The notes: a model not told the origin generated them from the sequence alone. 64,000 nucleotides of DNA from Helicobacter typhlonius (GCF_001460635.1 NZ_LN907858.1:682001-746000), one strand, 5' to 3'; positions 26,162-36,316 are shown, counted from the stretch's first letter. Program-made: numbers and translations.

Positions 26162-28000
26162 TTACTTGTAATCAATAAAGCCATTTTTTGGCAAAATGAG
26201 ATGAATATTTTTAGGTAGATATTCTAGAATCTTATCAAGGAAAATATGATTAGCGAGCATATCGCCGAGCAAAAGGACTCTATCAATAGCGAGATTTGTG
26301 AGGCTATCGCGCACAAGTGTAGCGACAAACTCACTTAATGAATCGAGTACCCCAAAGCTTAGAATCTCATTCTCCACCCCGGCACATTTAAAGCTTATGC
26401 ACGAGCGCACGACAAGGGGATAATCAAGCCAAATATGATTGCCCTCGCGCGTAAGCTTATAATCAATGCGTGGTCCTCTTTCACGCACAAAGCGATACGC
26501 GTGATAAAAAAGCACATTTTTATCAGCTCTTTGCGGTTTGTCCACCTCTGTTTTATCAGTATTTGTTGCGGTGTCTGCCTGAATATTCTTTGGGGGTAGC
26601 CCTAGCACAAAGGCGCAAGTATCAAGTATATCAATGAGATTGTTTGTAGGGTGATTTTCGTTTTCAAGGCTAAAAAGAGATGAGAGAATCTGCGGATAGT
26701 GCGCACCAAAATTTTTCAAAAGCTCCCCACCGCTTTCATATTTGCGTGTAATCTCCTCGCATATATGAAGTGGATTATTATCAAAGGAAATATCAAGGAG
26801 GACTTTTGGATTTTGATTATAGATGAGAAAGGCACTCGGGTGCTTGGAGCTAAGATAGATAACAAGATGAGAATATTGAGAATCTACATCAATATGCGCG
26901 TCTATGAGTGAGTGCAAAGAGAGGTTATGCGCGATATGTGTGTCGATAAACATACCATTTTTGGCAATGCTTAGAATCTGCTCTTGTTGCACAGAATGTG
27001 CGAAGTCAAAATCTGGCTCTCCTTGCGTATGCGAGAGAAAAAAATAGCCTATCTCGTCTTGTAAAAGGAGCGCACCAATGATTGCTAGAGGCATATCATA
27101 GGGCAGGGTTACTTTTACCAAACCGCATTCATCGGCGGGAAAGTGTTTTTCAAATACTTCTTTAGGCACAAGTCGTGTTGAGGGCTTTTCAAAACTTGCG
27201 AGAATATCAATATGCGCCTTATGTGTGCGAAAGTAGGTTTTGAGTGAGCCAATATCGCATACAATGGTTGTATGCGTGTGCGCTGTGGGGGTAAGGGAGA
27301 GTGATTGCACCCCGCGCGCAGTGCTAAAAACGATATTTTCCCCATTTTTGAGCCTAGCTACAATCTTGCTTAAATAATCTGCGCTCGGCTCTTTTAGGGC
27401 TTTGTGCATAGGGGATTGTGTTGGGTTGAGTATCGCAAAATTTGTGCTTGTAGGATTGAGAATCTGCTGTGTCTGTAACGGCGTATAGTAGTGCGTTTTG
27501 GGTGTCTTGCAACGTGCTAATATATGATTAGCATCTTGCAAATCACAATGCAGTGGTATCTCTAAGGCAAGGGGTAGGGCGTGGGTCAAAATCTCTATAA
27601 GGGAGAGTTTAGAATCTAGTGTATCAAGTGTATCAAAAAAAGCTTGTGGCGGATTTATGGGGTTTAGCTGTAAAAAAGAAAAATAAAGACAGAGTGGCAG
27701 AGTAAGAGAGAGGTTATTTGCAAAAGATAGAATTTGCCCTGAATAGTCCATATCCTTAGCAAATTGCTCTAAAATACTTTCTTTATTTTGGGATTGGGTT
27801 TGAGATAGTTGCGCGTGAGATGACGCGTTTTGCTTGTGAGATTCTATAAGAGCATGTAAATCTACCAAAAGGCAGTGTGTTTGCTCACTATGTGTGTAAA
27901 AAAAAGCCTCTAAGTCGAGGGTTTTGGCTTCTTTGGCTAGGATAGAGAGGAAAAATTCTTCATCTGTGCTTGTATTGGTAAAGCTAAAGTCATAAATCAT
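26162..28000 (-). CDS. hydE: Hydrogenase accessory protein HydE
   Basis: 612 residues, fifth gene of the hyd operon; its ATG overlaps the hydD stop (ATGA). Position and length match HydE of H. pylori, an epsilonproteobacterial protein reported as needed for hydrogenase activity but without a clear biochemical role. The last 110 residues (DYPLVVRSCISFKCAGVENE, RVLLLGDMLANHIFLDKILE) resemble the C-terminal Kae1-like part of HypF, so I infer a role linked to maturation of the NiFe site. The N-terminal half is rich in Leu, Ser and His and has no recognised motif. Confidence 0.75.
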   Translation of the reverse strand: MIYDFSFTNTSTDEEFFLSILAKEAKTLDLEAFFYTHSEQTHCLLVDLHALIESHKQNASSHAQLSQTQSQNKESILEQFAKDMDYSGQILSFANNLSLTLPLCLYFSFLQLNPINPPQAFFDTLDTLDSKLSLIEILTHALPLALEIPLHCDLQDANHILARCKTPKTHYYTPLQTQQILNPTSTNFAILNPTQSPMHKALKEPSADYLSKIVARLKNGENIVFSTARGVQSLSLTPTAHTHTTIVCDIGSLKTYFRTHKAHIDILASFEKPSTRLVPKEVFEKHFPADECGLVKVTLPYDMPLAIIGALLLQDEIGYFFLSHTQGEPDFDFAHSVQQEQILSIAKNGMFIDTHIAHNLSLHSLIDAHIDVDSQYSHLVIYLSSKHPSAFLIYNQNPKVLLDISFDNNPLHICEEITRKYESGGELLKNFGAHYPQILSSLFSLENENHPTNNLIDILDTCAFVLGLPPKNIQADTATNTDKTEVDKPQRADKNVLFYHAYRFVRERGPRIDYKLTREGNHIWLDYPLVVRSCISFKCAGVENEILSFGVLDSLSEFVATLVRDSLTNLAIDRVLLLGDMLANHIFLDKILEYLPKNIHLILPKNGFIDYK

Positions 28001-28536
28001 TCATAACCTCGAAATGAGCCATTAGCCACCTCTTGTAAGTCTTTATTGTCGATTTTTTCCGCGTGGATTCCATTTTGTTCTAGGAATTCTAGGGCGAGTT
28101 TCTCCATAAGCTTCGCACCCTCTTTTACAGAATCTGAAAGAGTGAATGCTGTCTCCTCACCGATAACCTCGGGGATAATGCCAATAATTTTTACTGGTGG
28201 TAAATCGCCATTAATAGCTGTGAGGCGCAAGGTTTGGAGCATTTCTACTTCGTGCGCACTTCCTGCCCAAGTAATAATTTGAGGGACATTGTCGAAGTCA
28301 AAATAATATACCTCGCCCACATTAGCATTATTCGCACTCACGCAGTCAAGTATAAGCACTTTATCATAAGAAGTGATGAGAGGGATAAGCATTGTGGCGA
28401 GTGTGCCGCCATCGACAAAATCCACTTCATTTTCGCCACTGAAGCGGTAGTTGAGCTTCAAAAAATTGCTTAAATGAACCCCAATACCCTCATCGCCAAA
28501 GAGGATATTGCCAATGCCCAGCACGAGGATTTTCAT
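27997..28536 (-). CDS. hydD: NiFe hydrogenase maturation endopeptidase
   Basis: 179 residues, HyaD/HybD protease family. VLGIGNILFGDEGIGVH holds the nickel-binding Glu, VDFVDGGTLATML the Asp and SAHEVEMLQTL the His of the family's nickel-sensing triad. These proteases cut the C-terminal peptide from the large subunit once nickel is in place. It overlaps hydE by 4 bp and starts at the hydC stop (TAATG), so it is tightly coupled to the operon. Confidence 0.92.
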   Translation of the reverse strand: MKILVLGIGNILFGDEGIGVHLSNFLKLNYRFSGENEVDFVDGGTLATMLIPLITSYDKVLILDCVSANNANVGEVYYFDFDNVPQIITWAGSAHEVEMLQTLRLTAINGDLPPVKIIGIIPEVIGEETAFTLSDSVKEGAKLMEKLALEFLEQNGIHAEKIDNKDLQEVANGSFRGYE

Positions 28537-29294
28537 TAGATTTTTACATCTTCAGTATAACGCATACCACTCACCATCGCATCTACGCCGCCATTTGGAT
28601 ATTTGACAGAATTCCACACTGCCATATAGATATGCACTGGGATAAAAATCATAAAAGCCCAAGTTGAAAGATGATGTATGCTTCGCACATTTGCTAAACC
28701 TCCGCAGAGCGCCTCCACCCACTTAAAGCAAAATGCCAAAATCGCGCCAAGTCCATCTCCATAGACATTGTAGTAAAGCACTATACCGGTAAGGGACATT
28801 AAAAGCACGAGTATAGCAAGGAAAAAGTATGTTACAAATTGTATTGGATTATACGCGCCATTGATATGTGGGTGAGCGCCTAGGAAAAGATAGGCTCTAA
28901 TCTGTGCAACCCATACTTTCGCGTCTTTGACTTGAGTGAATGAGATTCTCTCTGGCAAAGATTTTTTATCAAAGAAAAAGAGATAAAGCCTAAAGCAAGA
29001 AATGGCGATAAGCACGAAGCCCATAACCAAATGCACATTGCGAATATAGGCTTGCAAATATGATGTGCCTACCACACCCATATCCTGCGTAAGCACAACC
29101 TCTCCATTGATGACGCCCTGCAAAGTGGCTTGAGTCATCTCTGGCTGAGAGATGAGAAATGGCGAGGCGATATAAAATCCTGTGGCGATAAGCGCAAAAA
29201 TACACAATGCCCTTAGCCAATGAAACAGGCGAGTAATCCCCGAAAACTCCTCGTGCATATGGAGTTCTTTTTTAAACATATCAATCTTGTTCAT
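28536..29294 (-). CDS. hydC: Ni/Fe-hydrogenase b-type cytochrome subunit
   Basis: 252 residues from ATG 29294, chosen because AAGGAGG (29299-29305) sits five bases before it and fused with the hydB stop codon; a longer version would start inside hydB. Four membrane helices carry the haem b histidines (TRLFHWLRAL, NVHLVMGFVL, SIHHLSTWAFMIFIPVHIYM). It anchors the HydAB dimer on the periplasmic face and passes electrons from H2 to menaquinone. Confidence 0.93.
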   Translation of the reverse strand: MNKIDMFKKELHMHEEFSGITRLFHWLRALCIFALIATGFYIASPFLISQPEMTQATLQGVINGEVVLTQDMGVVGTSYLQAYIRNVHLVMGFVLIAISCFRLYLFFFDKKSLPERISFTQVKDAKVWVAQIRAYLFLGAHPHINGAYNPIQFVTYFFLAILVLLMSLTGIVLYYNVYGDGLGAILAFCFKWVEALCGGLANVRSIHHLSTWAFMIFIPVHIYMAVWNSVKYPNGGVDAMVSGMRYTEDVKI

Positions 29295-29304
29295 ACCGCC
29301 TCCT

Positions 29305-31035
29305 TTAGCGAAGTCTTGCAAATGAGGGTTCTACTTTGTATTGACTTAATTCATTACCTTTTGTATCCATAACATGCACTGCACACGCAATACAAGGGTC
29401 AAATGAATGTATGTGGCGGATAATTTCTAGCGGCTGCGTGATATCCTTTACCTGTGTACCGATAAGACTCATTTCATAAGGTCCTTTTTGTCCTTTAGAA
29501 TCCATAGGTCCAGCATTCCAAGTAGAAGGCACGACTGCTTGATAATTTTCAATCACACCATTTTTGATACGCACCCAGTGGCTTAACATTCCTCGAGGCA
29601 CATTGCCGATGTATCGCCCTTTGTATTCTTTTTTCTTATCAATAACATAAGGCGCACAAGTGCTTGTATCACCCTTTGCGATATTTGCAGTAAGTGCTTC
29701 AAACGCTTTGATACCATTATCAGCCACGACTTTACATTCTATTGCGCGCGCCGCGGTTCTACCAAGTGTGCTAAAAATAGCCTCTACCGGTAGTCCTGTA
29801 ACGCTCAAAAACTCATCTACAACTTTAACAATCGCAGGATTTCCGCTCGCGTATCCCACCACCACACTCGCAAGAGGTCCAACCTCCATAGGCTCACCCT
29901 CGTATCGTGGCGATTTTATCCAAGAGTATTTGCCATTTTCATCAATAATCTTAGAATCTACAAGCTTTCCATCAGCACCGATTGTTTGTGCGTCTCTAAA
30001 GCCTGTATATTTTGGATTTGTCTTGCCATCGTATGGGTGGAGAGGCTCACTATCCTTATACCACGAGTGTGTGGCTTCCTCTGTGATTTTGCTCTCATCA
30101 ATAGGATAGACTTTGCTCAAATCACCACCTTTAACAATGCCGCTACTAAAGAGCCACTCGTCCTCGCCAACTTGCATTTCTTGAAAGCTAATGAAGTTTT
30201 TCACGCCACAGCCCTTCAATACCGAATCTTCGGTTTTATACATTTCCGCCGCCATAATCACATCTGCCCAATATGCACGATTGATAAACTTTACCACTTC
30301 TTTATACTTGCAGAGCCACTCGCCAAGTCGGCTAGGGTCTAAAATATCCATAACAGAAGTTACTCCGCCAACAGTTAAGCTTTGCGGATGTGGATTTTTT
30401 GCGCCAAAAATAGCCATCATTTGTGCCACTATACGTTGTATCTCAAGGAGTTTGAGATAGTGTGAGAGAACGATAAGATTCTGTTCTGGTGTGAATCTAT
30501 AAGTTTTGTGCCCCCAATACGCGTTCGCAAATGGTCCTAATGCACCTTGTTTTACAAATGCTGATACTCTTTCTTGCACGGCTTTAAGGTCATTTTCGCC
30601 TGTATAAAGAGGATTGTTGGTGTATTTGAACGCAAGTTTTGCAGCCTTTTCACAGTCTGCACTAAGTGCCGAAGTAATATCGCACCAATCAAGCCCGTGC
30701 AATGTGTAGAAATGCACTGCATGGTCGTGCAAGAAAAGTGAGATATTCATCAGTGTGCGCGTCAAAATCGCATTAAGCGGAGGCTTGATACCGAGCGCGT
30801 TTTCCACCGCGGTAATACCAGCCTTGTAGTGAGAGAATGTGCATACCCCGCAGATTCTTTGCACTATGAATCCAGCATCACGTGGGTCGCGATTTTTTAC
30901 AATAGTTTCTATACCGCGCCATAGCGTTGAGGTAGAAAACGCATCAGTAATAACATTATTATCATCAACAATCACTTCAATACGCAAATGTCCTTCGATT
31001 CTTGTAATTGGATCTACTATTATACGCTTTGTCAT
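29305..31035 (-). CDS. hydB: Uptake NiFe hydrogenase large subunit
   Basis: 576 residues. Both pairs of nickel ligands are present: RICGVCTFSH (near residue 60) and DPCIACAVHVMD near the C-terminus; RGMLSHWVRI is also typical of group 1 enzymes. About 15 residues follow the last His, the peptide removed by HydD. It oxidises H2 in the periplasm with HydA. AAGGAG precedes the ATG, 10 bp after hydA. Confidence 0.95.
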   Translation of the reverse strand: MTKRIIVDPITRIEGHLRIEVIVDDNNVITDAFSTSTLWRGIETIVKNRDPRDAGFIVQRICGVCTFSHYKAGITAVENALGIKPPLNAILTRTLMNISLFLHDHAVHFYTLHGLDWCDITSALSADCEKAAKLAFKYTNNPLYTGENDLKAVQERVSAFVKQGALGPFANAYWGHKTYRFTPEQNLIVLSHYLKLLEIQRIVAQMMAIFGAKNPHPQSLTVGGVTSVMDILDPSRLGEWLCKYKEVVKFINRAYWADVIMAAEMYKTEDSVLKGCGVKNFISFQEMQVGEDEWLFSSGIVKGGDLSKVYPIDESKITEEATHSWYKDSEPLHPYDGKTNPKYTGFRDAQTIGADGKLVDSKIIDENGKYSWIKSPRYEGEPMEVGPLASVVVGYASGNPAIVKVVDEFLSVTGLPVEAIFSTLGRTAARAIECKVVADNGIKAFEALTANIAKGDTSTCAPYVIDKKKEYKGRYIGNVPRGMLSHWVRIKNGVIENYQAVVPSTWNAGPMDSKGQKGPYEMSLIGTQVKDITQPLEIIRHIHSFDPCIACAVHVMDTKGNELSQYKVEPSFARLR

Positions 31036-31045
31036 TTTTCACTCC

Positions 31046-32206
31046 TTATTTTGCTTTTTGTGTTGAACTTATTACTGCGTGTGCGGCAATACCGATTGCT
31101 GCAGCCCCTAATATAACAGAGCCGATGACATCAGCAGTTTTGTCAGCCCCCATTCCGTCAAAGTTTGTAGCATAGAGATGATTGCTAATTGGTTCTTCAA
31201 ATGGATTCATTGTATCCCAAAATTTTGGCTCACTGCAGCCTATACAGCCGTGCCCTGCGCCCACAGGCCAACTTGTATGTTGATTGAATCTAAGTTTTGA
31301 GCAGTTATTGAAAGTATAAGGTCCTTTGCAGCCCACTTTATAGAGGCAGTAGCCTTTTTCAGCATTTTTATCGCCAAAATGTTCTACGAATTGTCCTGCA
31401 TCAAACCGCCCTCTGCGCTCACACAAATCGTGGATTCTTAAGCCATAAGCCCAAGTAGGGCGATTGTAAGCATCAAGTGTAGGTAATTCGCCAAACAAAA
31501 TAAAATGCAATACATTACCCACGATGTTTTTCTCGCTTGGCGGACAGCCGGGTACATTAATCACTTTGCGATTTGTAATTTCACTAAGAGGACACGCGTT
31601 TGTTGGATTTGGATAAGCTGCTTGCACACCACCAAAGCTAGAGCAGGTGCCAATGGCAAAGATAGCTTTTGCATTTTTTGCTGCTATTCTTGCTTCTTCC
31701 GCGCCTGTGCGCCCGTGTGCGCCGATAGTGAGATAAAATTCGCTGCTACCTTTAGGAATACCACCCTCTACCATAAGCAAATAGTTACCTGCATATTTAT
31801 GAATAGCATTTTCTAAGTTTGCTTCAGCTTGCCAACCAGAGGCTGCCATAACGGTTTCGTGATACTCTAGGCTAATATAGTCAAAGATAAGAGAATCTAT
31901 GCTAGGTGCATCACTTCGTAGTAAGCTCTCGCTACAACCAGTGCATTCCGCCATATGAAGCCATACGACAGGGAGTCGGTTCGCAAGCTCTGCGGCTTTT
32001 GCAGTTAGTGGAGCAAAACTTGCGGGAAGTGCAAGTGCGGCAGTCATCATACCAGACCATTTAATAAAATCTCGGCGAGAGAATCCTTTAGATTCTAACT
32101 CTGTCAGTAAATCCCTCTCCGCATTATGTGCCGGAAGTTTTGAGAGTTCCTCAAGTCTTTGAGAGGCTTTACCAAACAACTCTTTATGTGCATCTTGTGT
32201 TTTCAT
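31046..32206 (-). CDS. hydA: Uptake NiFe hydrogenase small subunit with Tat signal
   Basis: 386 residues from ATG 32206, supported by AAGGGGA just upstream; an ATG further upstream at 32260 has no such support. A twin-arginine motif SRRDFIKW (RR at residues 44-45) and a hydrophobic run to about 70 direct folded export together with HydB. FeS ligands are seen in LHMAECTGCSESLLRSD, GCPPSEKN and GCKGPYTFNNC, and GHGCIGCSEPKFWD. A C-terminal membrane helix (VIGSVILGAAAIGIAAHAVI) anchors it. It leads the hydABCDE operon. Confidence 0.95.
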   Translation of the reverse strand: MKTQDAHKELFGKASQRLEELSKLPAHNAERDLLTELESKGFSRRDFIKWSGMMTAALALPASFAPLTAKAAELANRLPVVWLHMAECTGCSESLLRSDAPSIDSLIFDYISLEYHETVMAASGWQAEANLENAIHKYAGNYLLMVEGGIPKGSSEFYLTIGAHGRTGAEEARIAAKNAKAIFAIGTCSSFGGVQAAYPNPTNACPLSEITNRKVINVPGCPPSEKNIVGNVLHFILFGELPTLDAYNRPTWAYGLRIHDLCERRGRFDAGQFVEHFGDKNAEKGYCLYKVGCKGPYTFNNCSKLRFNQHTSWPVGAGHGCIGCSEPKFWDTMNPFEEPISNHLYATNFDGMGADKTADVIGSVILGAAAIGIAAHAVISSTQKAK

Positions 32207-32304
32207 AGCAGTCCCCTTTGTTGTTAAAGTCTTCGCAATTTTAATATGTTTTGAATCCAAGTATTAAGTGAAAATGGGAGAAGTAAATTTTTTTGAAGCA
32301 AAAG

Positions 32305-32317
32305 TTACTAAAAGTAA
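32305..32317. promoter_or_regulatory. Palindrome TTACTAAAAGTAA upstream of hydA
   Basis: A 13-bp inverted repeat (TTACT-aaa-AGTAA) about 100 bp before the hydA start, followed at about 32335-32346 by a second, imperfect AT-rich dyad (TAATACGAATTA). The gap between hydA and the next gene is 176 bp and otherwise AT-rich. This could be an operator for a metal or redox regulator of the hyd operon; the regulator is not identified. Confidence 0.4.
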
Positions 32318-32382
32318 TTGATTTTTTAACTTTTAATACGAATTAAAAAATCGTGTGAATTTTATAGGGATATTTGTGATAT

Positions 32383-33984
32383 TTAATTGCGGTGCAAAAT
32401 ATCAAGATTCTTATCATAGTCTTTTGTCTCTATCCCTAGCAAATGAAGCAAAGTATGAAATATATAGTCGTGATTGAGTTGGGTATCTTTTTTGTTTAGC
32501 GCAGAAGTAGGCACATCGCCCCATTGATTGTTAAACCACATAATTGAGGGGATATGTTTTTGATACTCCGGGGCGAGGGTATAGCCTAACCCTCCGTGCA
32601 TATATTGCCCTAATTCTCCTAGGCTTTCTCCGTGGTCGCTCACATACCATAGCATTGTGCGCATATTTGTATTATTTAGCATTTGTATCATCTGCGACAA
32701 TACCCAATCATTGTAGAGAATCGAATTGTCATAAGTATTGACAATCTCTTCATAACTACATTTTGAAAGTTCTTTTTGCTTACACACTGGATTAAAATGC
32801 TCAAAATCTGGAGGATAGCGAAGCGCATAAGAAGCCCCGTGACTCCCATAGCCGTGCGCGATAATAAAAGTATTTTGCTTTGTTTTTTGTGCTTTTTCTA
32901 TAATACGCTTGACATCAGGGAGCATTGCGCCATCAAGGCTATCGCTAGGATATAAAATGCTATGCTCAATATTTCTGTCGCAACCTCCCACACATTTGCC
33001 ACCATTATTGCCTAGATACCACACATCATAGCCCACATCTTTGGCTATGTCGAGTATATTGTTTGTGTAGAGTGATAGATTGCGGTGTGTATAGGTTTTA
33101 TGTGTGTAATGTGTGAGCATACAAGGCACAGAAATAGCGGTAATAACGCCACAGGAGTAAAAATCACTAAAGCTTATCACTTTAAGTGCGCTTGTGTAGG
33201 GATTTGTAAGCTTTTTGTAACCATTGAGTGAAAAATTTGCACTTCTTGTGCTTTCACCGATAAAAAAAAGCACGATTTGGGGCGGTAAATCTGCTTTTAA
33301 ATGTGCGTCTTGAGCTACAAAGATAGGTGTGAAATCCTGCTCTACTTGGTTTTGAATGTAAAGGATAGTGGAGCGAATTGGTGCTATTGGATTTGGCATA
33401 CTTGCGAGACTTTTTTGTTTTTTGAAAACAAATACAATATCCTTCCCACAGGCGACATAGCTTAGTGCTATAAGCACACCTAGGGTTATGAGTATTATGC
33501 TCTTTTGCGCAAAAGATTCTATAAATCTTTGTTTTTTGAATCTAAGGAGTGCGAGAAGCAAACAAGGTAGCACACCAAAAAATAGCACATACGATACAAG
33601 CCCGACACTTATCATATCCATAGCCTCGTCCGTGTGTGTCTCTATTACGCTTTGTATAATATCCTCATCAATTACTACGCCAAGTGAATCCATATAGAAT
33701 CCGCACACGCTACTAAGTAACAAAATAAAGCCCAGCACAAACTTGATACTAAAGCGCAGACATAGAATCTCAAGCCCGAGCATTAAGAAAAATATATGCA
33801 CGATTTTTCCGCAATAGAGCAGATAAATAAAACCAGCCTGTGTGGCTAGTCTATCAAATGTAGCATTAAAAGTATCATTGAGGTAAAATGCAAGAAAGAT
33901 TGCACCACATAGCGTTACCCAATGGTAGTTTATATGAGAAGAAAAAAGTTTTTTAAAAATTGTAACTATAGGGCGAAATCTCAT
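32383..33984 (-). CDS. Lipid A/surface phosphoethanolamine transferase (EptA-like)
   Basis: 533 residues. Five membrane helices in the first 210 residues are followed by an alkaline-phosphatase-like sulfatase domain outside the membrane. IGESTRSANFSLNGYKKLTN carries the nucleophile Thr; HGYGSHGASYALRYP, WYVSDHGESLGE and MHGGLGY carry zinc and substrate residues. CysPairs near GGKCVGGCD and YSCGVITAISVPC fit a periplasmic fold. The enzyme moves phosphoethanolamine from phosphatidylethanolamine to lipid A or another surface acceptor, lowering negative charge and peptide-antibiotic binding. It is monocistronic by spacing. Confidence 0.9.
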   Translation of the reverse strand: MRFRPIVTIFKKLFSSHINYHWVTLCGAIFLAFYLNDTFNATFDRLATQAGFIYLLYCGKIVHIFFLMLGLEILCLRFSIKFVLGFILLLSSVCGFYMDSLGVVIDEDIIQSVIETHTDEAMDMISVGLVSYVLFFGVLPCLLLALLRFKKQRFIESFAQKSIILITLGVLIALSYVACGKDIVFVFKKQKSLASMPNPIAPIRSTILYIQNQVEQDFTPIFVAQDAHLKADLPPQIVLFFIGESTRSANFSLNGYKKLTNPYTSALKVISFSDFYSCGVITAISVPCMLTHYTHKTYTHRNLSLYTNNILDIAKDVGYDVWYLGNNGGKCVGGCDRNIEHSILYPSDSLDGAMLPDVKRIIEKAQKTKQNTFIIAHGYGSHGASYALRYPPDFEHFNPVCKQKELSKCSYEEIVNTYDNSILYNDWVLSQMIQMLNNTNMRTMLWYVSDHGESLGELGQYMHGGLGYTLAPEYQKHIPSIMWFNNQWGDVPTSALNKKDTQLNHDYIFHTLLHLLGIETKDYDKNLDILHRN

Positions 33985-34302
33985 AGGGCAAAATCCTATA
34001 CCTTATTTTTGTGTGTTTTGTGCCTTTCATCTTATCACTCAAATTTTTTAGGTGTAAATAAATAAATCAAAGCTAAGGTAAGCATAATAGCATATTGTGG
34101 CTTAGATTCTAATAGAATCATCTTGTTGTGTATTTTGTATAAGCTTAATCATCATAAATTACCACAAGCACTATGAAGCAATGAGCGTTTGAACTTGAAT
34201 TAACAATGTTGTTTTTATGTTTTTGTCTCGTGTGGTTAGCTTGGACTCTAAAAAATATAAAATCCAAGCAAGGTTTAGAAGCGAGAAACTATACTTAAAA
34301 TC
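33985..34302. other. Non-coding gap between trxA and the phosphoethanolamine transferase gene
   Basis: AT-rich, no reading frame I would support. It holds an inverted repeat GATTCT-aat-AGAATC near 34108 and GCTTGGA/TCCAAGC (34239-34245 and 34263-34269, 17-nt AT-rich loop), the latter a possible weak terminator for trxA. Confidence 0.4.
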
Positions 34303-34623
34303 TTAGAGGAGTGTGTCGAGTTTCGCGCGTATATCATCTTCTGATTTTGCACCCGTTACTTGCTCTTTAATCTCTCCATCTTTAAAAAAGAGGATTGTAG
34401 GGATATTTCTAATACCAAATCTCTTTGAAAGCTCAGATTCGTTATCCACATTCACTTTGCAGATTTTTGCTTTTCCCTCATAAGATTCGGCAAGTTTGTC
34501 AATCACAGGTGAAAGCATTTTGCAAGGATTGCACCAAGGTGCCCAAAAATCCACTAGCGCAACGCCACTACCCATAACCTCTGCGTCAAAGTTATCATTA
34601 CTCAATTCTATATACTTACCCAT
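34303..34623 (-). CDS. trxA: Thioredoxin with CNPC active site
   Basis: 106 residues, classical single-domain thioredoxin: DFWAPWCNPCKMLSPVIDKL holds the redox pair and RNIPTILFFKDGE the cis-proline. The usual WCGPC is WCNPC here, a change in the dipeptide that tunes redox potential. Cytoplasmic; no signal peptide. GGAGC precedes the ATG. It serves reductases and repair enzymes; a reductase gene is not in the window. Confidence 0.92.
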   Translation of the reverse strand: MGKYIELSNDNFDAEVMGSGVALVDFWAPWCNPCKMLSPVIDKLAESYEGKAKICKVNVDNESELSKRFGIRNIPTILFFKDGEIKEQVTGAKSEDDIRAKLDTLL

Positions 34624-34930
34624 AATAAGCTCCTTATGTTTAGTTTAAACGCCACTAAAGCGCACCTATGCGACATAACGACATTTATACACCTATTATA
34701 CATTGCATTATTCAATAAAAAGTTTATTGATTTTAGTTTTTAAGGCAATCAGTGGAAATCACCTTTTTATTTTGCATAGAATCCGCACTAATAAAAGGCA
34801 TTTTCTCACAAAAGTAAAAGGTGTTAAAAGGGTGATTTTAGCATATTTGAGGCGATTACCATTCGATAAAAATTCTAAATAAAGTGTTGAGACTGAAAGA
34901 ATAGTTGCCCTCTTGTTTATCACCTAAGCA
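34624..34930. other. Non-coding gap between rmuC and trxA
   Basis: Contains the putative trxA promoter at 34695-34700; the rest (34701-34930) is AT-rich with no reading frame or RNA that I recognise. Confidence 0.4.
34695..34700 (-). promoter_or_regulatory. Consensus -10 box (TATAAT) for trxA
   Basis: TATAAT on the minus strand in the context AATGTATAATAGG, about 72 bp before the trxA ATG. No clear -35 is seen, as is normal for housekeeping promoters in Helicobacter and Campylobacter. Confidence 0.5.
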
Positions 34931-36316
34931 TTAAACTTCATTGTCATTACCGAGCGCATAATTTGTATTTATGGAATCTGCAAGATTCCGTGTCTCCGCG
35001 CCCCTAAGCAGATTGCGAATATTTTTGCTTGGCTTAGCGATACCTTGTTTTCCATTATATTTAGTCATCACACCATCATAAGTTTTTTTCATCGTATCAA
35101 TATTGCCCCCAAGCCTTTCTAGCTCATTGTAAAACTTTTCAATGCGGTCAAAAAGTGTTTTAATCTCGTCAAATATTGCATCGGCATACTTATTGCGATG
35201 CTCAATCTCCCATAGATTGCAGATAATCTTTAGCACCGCCATAATAGTCGTGGGTGAGACAAGCACCACACCTTTTTGATATGCCTCATCATAAAGCATA
35301 GGATTATATTGCATAGCCTCTAAAAACGCTCCCTCAATAGGGATAAACATTAGCACAAAATCAAGTTTTTGTCCTTGTGTGTATTGTTGATAATTTTTGG
35401 AGCTTAAGCCTTTGAAATGGGATTTTATAGAATCTGCCAAATCTTTTTGTGCCAAGACTCTTTCCTGCTTATCTTGCGCGTTACACAGCCTCTCATATGC
35501 AATTAGTGAAGTTTTGGCATCGACTACCACACATCGCTGCTCATCGCCACTTTTGGGTAATTTCACAATCGCATCAGGGCGGAGCTTGTCATTATTGTTA
35601 TCACGCATATCCACTTGCAGTTCATACTCGCGACCCTCTTGCAATCCGCTATTTTCAAATACCCTTTGTAAAATCACCTCTCCCCAATTTCCCTGTGTCT
35701 TGTTCTCGCCTTTGAGGGCATTTGTGAGATTATGTGCGTCAGTGGAAAGTTGCATATTGAGTTTGCTTAGTTGCTCGATTTGTGTTTGCAAGGCAGTATG
35801 TTGTGTGAGTGCAGAGGTATGGTTATCATTGAGCTGTTTTGTAAATCGCATAATCTCATCTTTAAGCGGCTGTAAAGAGAGGCTTTGCTCCTGCTTAAAG
35901 TTTTGTGTATTTTGACTAAGAATCTCCGCGCCCAAAGCCTTAAAAGCATTACTTAGCTCCTGCTTACTCCTTTCCTCATTTTTTTGTATTTCTTCTTGTG
36001 TGAGTGTATATTGCTCTTGTAGTCTGTGTAGCATATCCTGCGAATGCACCTTTTGTTCTGCTAGACGAGTTTCAAAGCCCTTTTCTAAATCTGCGAATCT
36101 TTGCGTAAAGGCAGATTCCAGAGAGGTGATAATGCCCTTAGATTCAGCAAGGGCAACCGATAGGCTTTGGTTTTCAAGTATTTGATTTTGTATTTTTTCA
36201 TTATGTGCGGATTCCAAGGTTTTCAATGCCTTTTTGTGCCATATCCACGCACCAAATGCGCCACACACTAGCCCCGCAATTCCACAAAACACGGCGATAA
36301 GCGTAGATTCAGCCAT
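34931..36316 (-). CDS. rmuC: DNA recombination protein RmuC homologue
   Basis: 461 residues. One N-terminal membrane helix (about 5-25), a long coiled coil (about 35-190, rich in Glu, Gln and Lys) and the RmuC nuclease-like domain (about 200-400: [51 protein letters not shown]). RmuC limits sequence inversions at repeats in E. coli, which is notable in a genome with many direct repeats and tracts. It overlaps moaC by 8 bp. Confidence 0.9.
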   Translation of the reverse strand: MAESTLIAVFCGIAGLVCGAFGAWIWHKKALKTLESAHNEKIQNQILENQSLSVALAESKGIITSLESAFTQRFADLEKGFETRLAEQKVHSQDMLHRLQEQYTLTQEEIQKNEERSKQELSNAFKALGAEILSQNTQNFKQEQSLSLQPLKDEIMRFTKQLNDNHTSALTQHTALQTQIEQLSKLNMQLSTDAHNLTNALKGENKTQGNWGEVILQRVFENSGLQEGREYELQVDMRDNNNDKLRPDAIVKLPKSGDEQRCVVVDAKTSLIAYERLCNAQDKQERVLAQKDLADSIKSHFKGLSSKNYQQYTQGQKLDFVLMFIPIEGAFLEAMQYNPMLYDEAYQKGVVLVSPTTIMAVLKIICNLWEIEHRNKYADAIFDEIKTLFDRIEKFYNELERLGGNIDTMKKTYDGVMTKYNGKQGIAKPSKNIRNLLRGAETRNLADSINTNYALGNDNEV

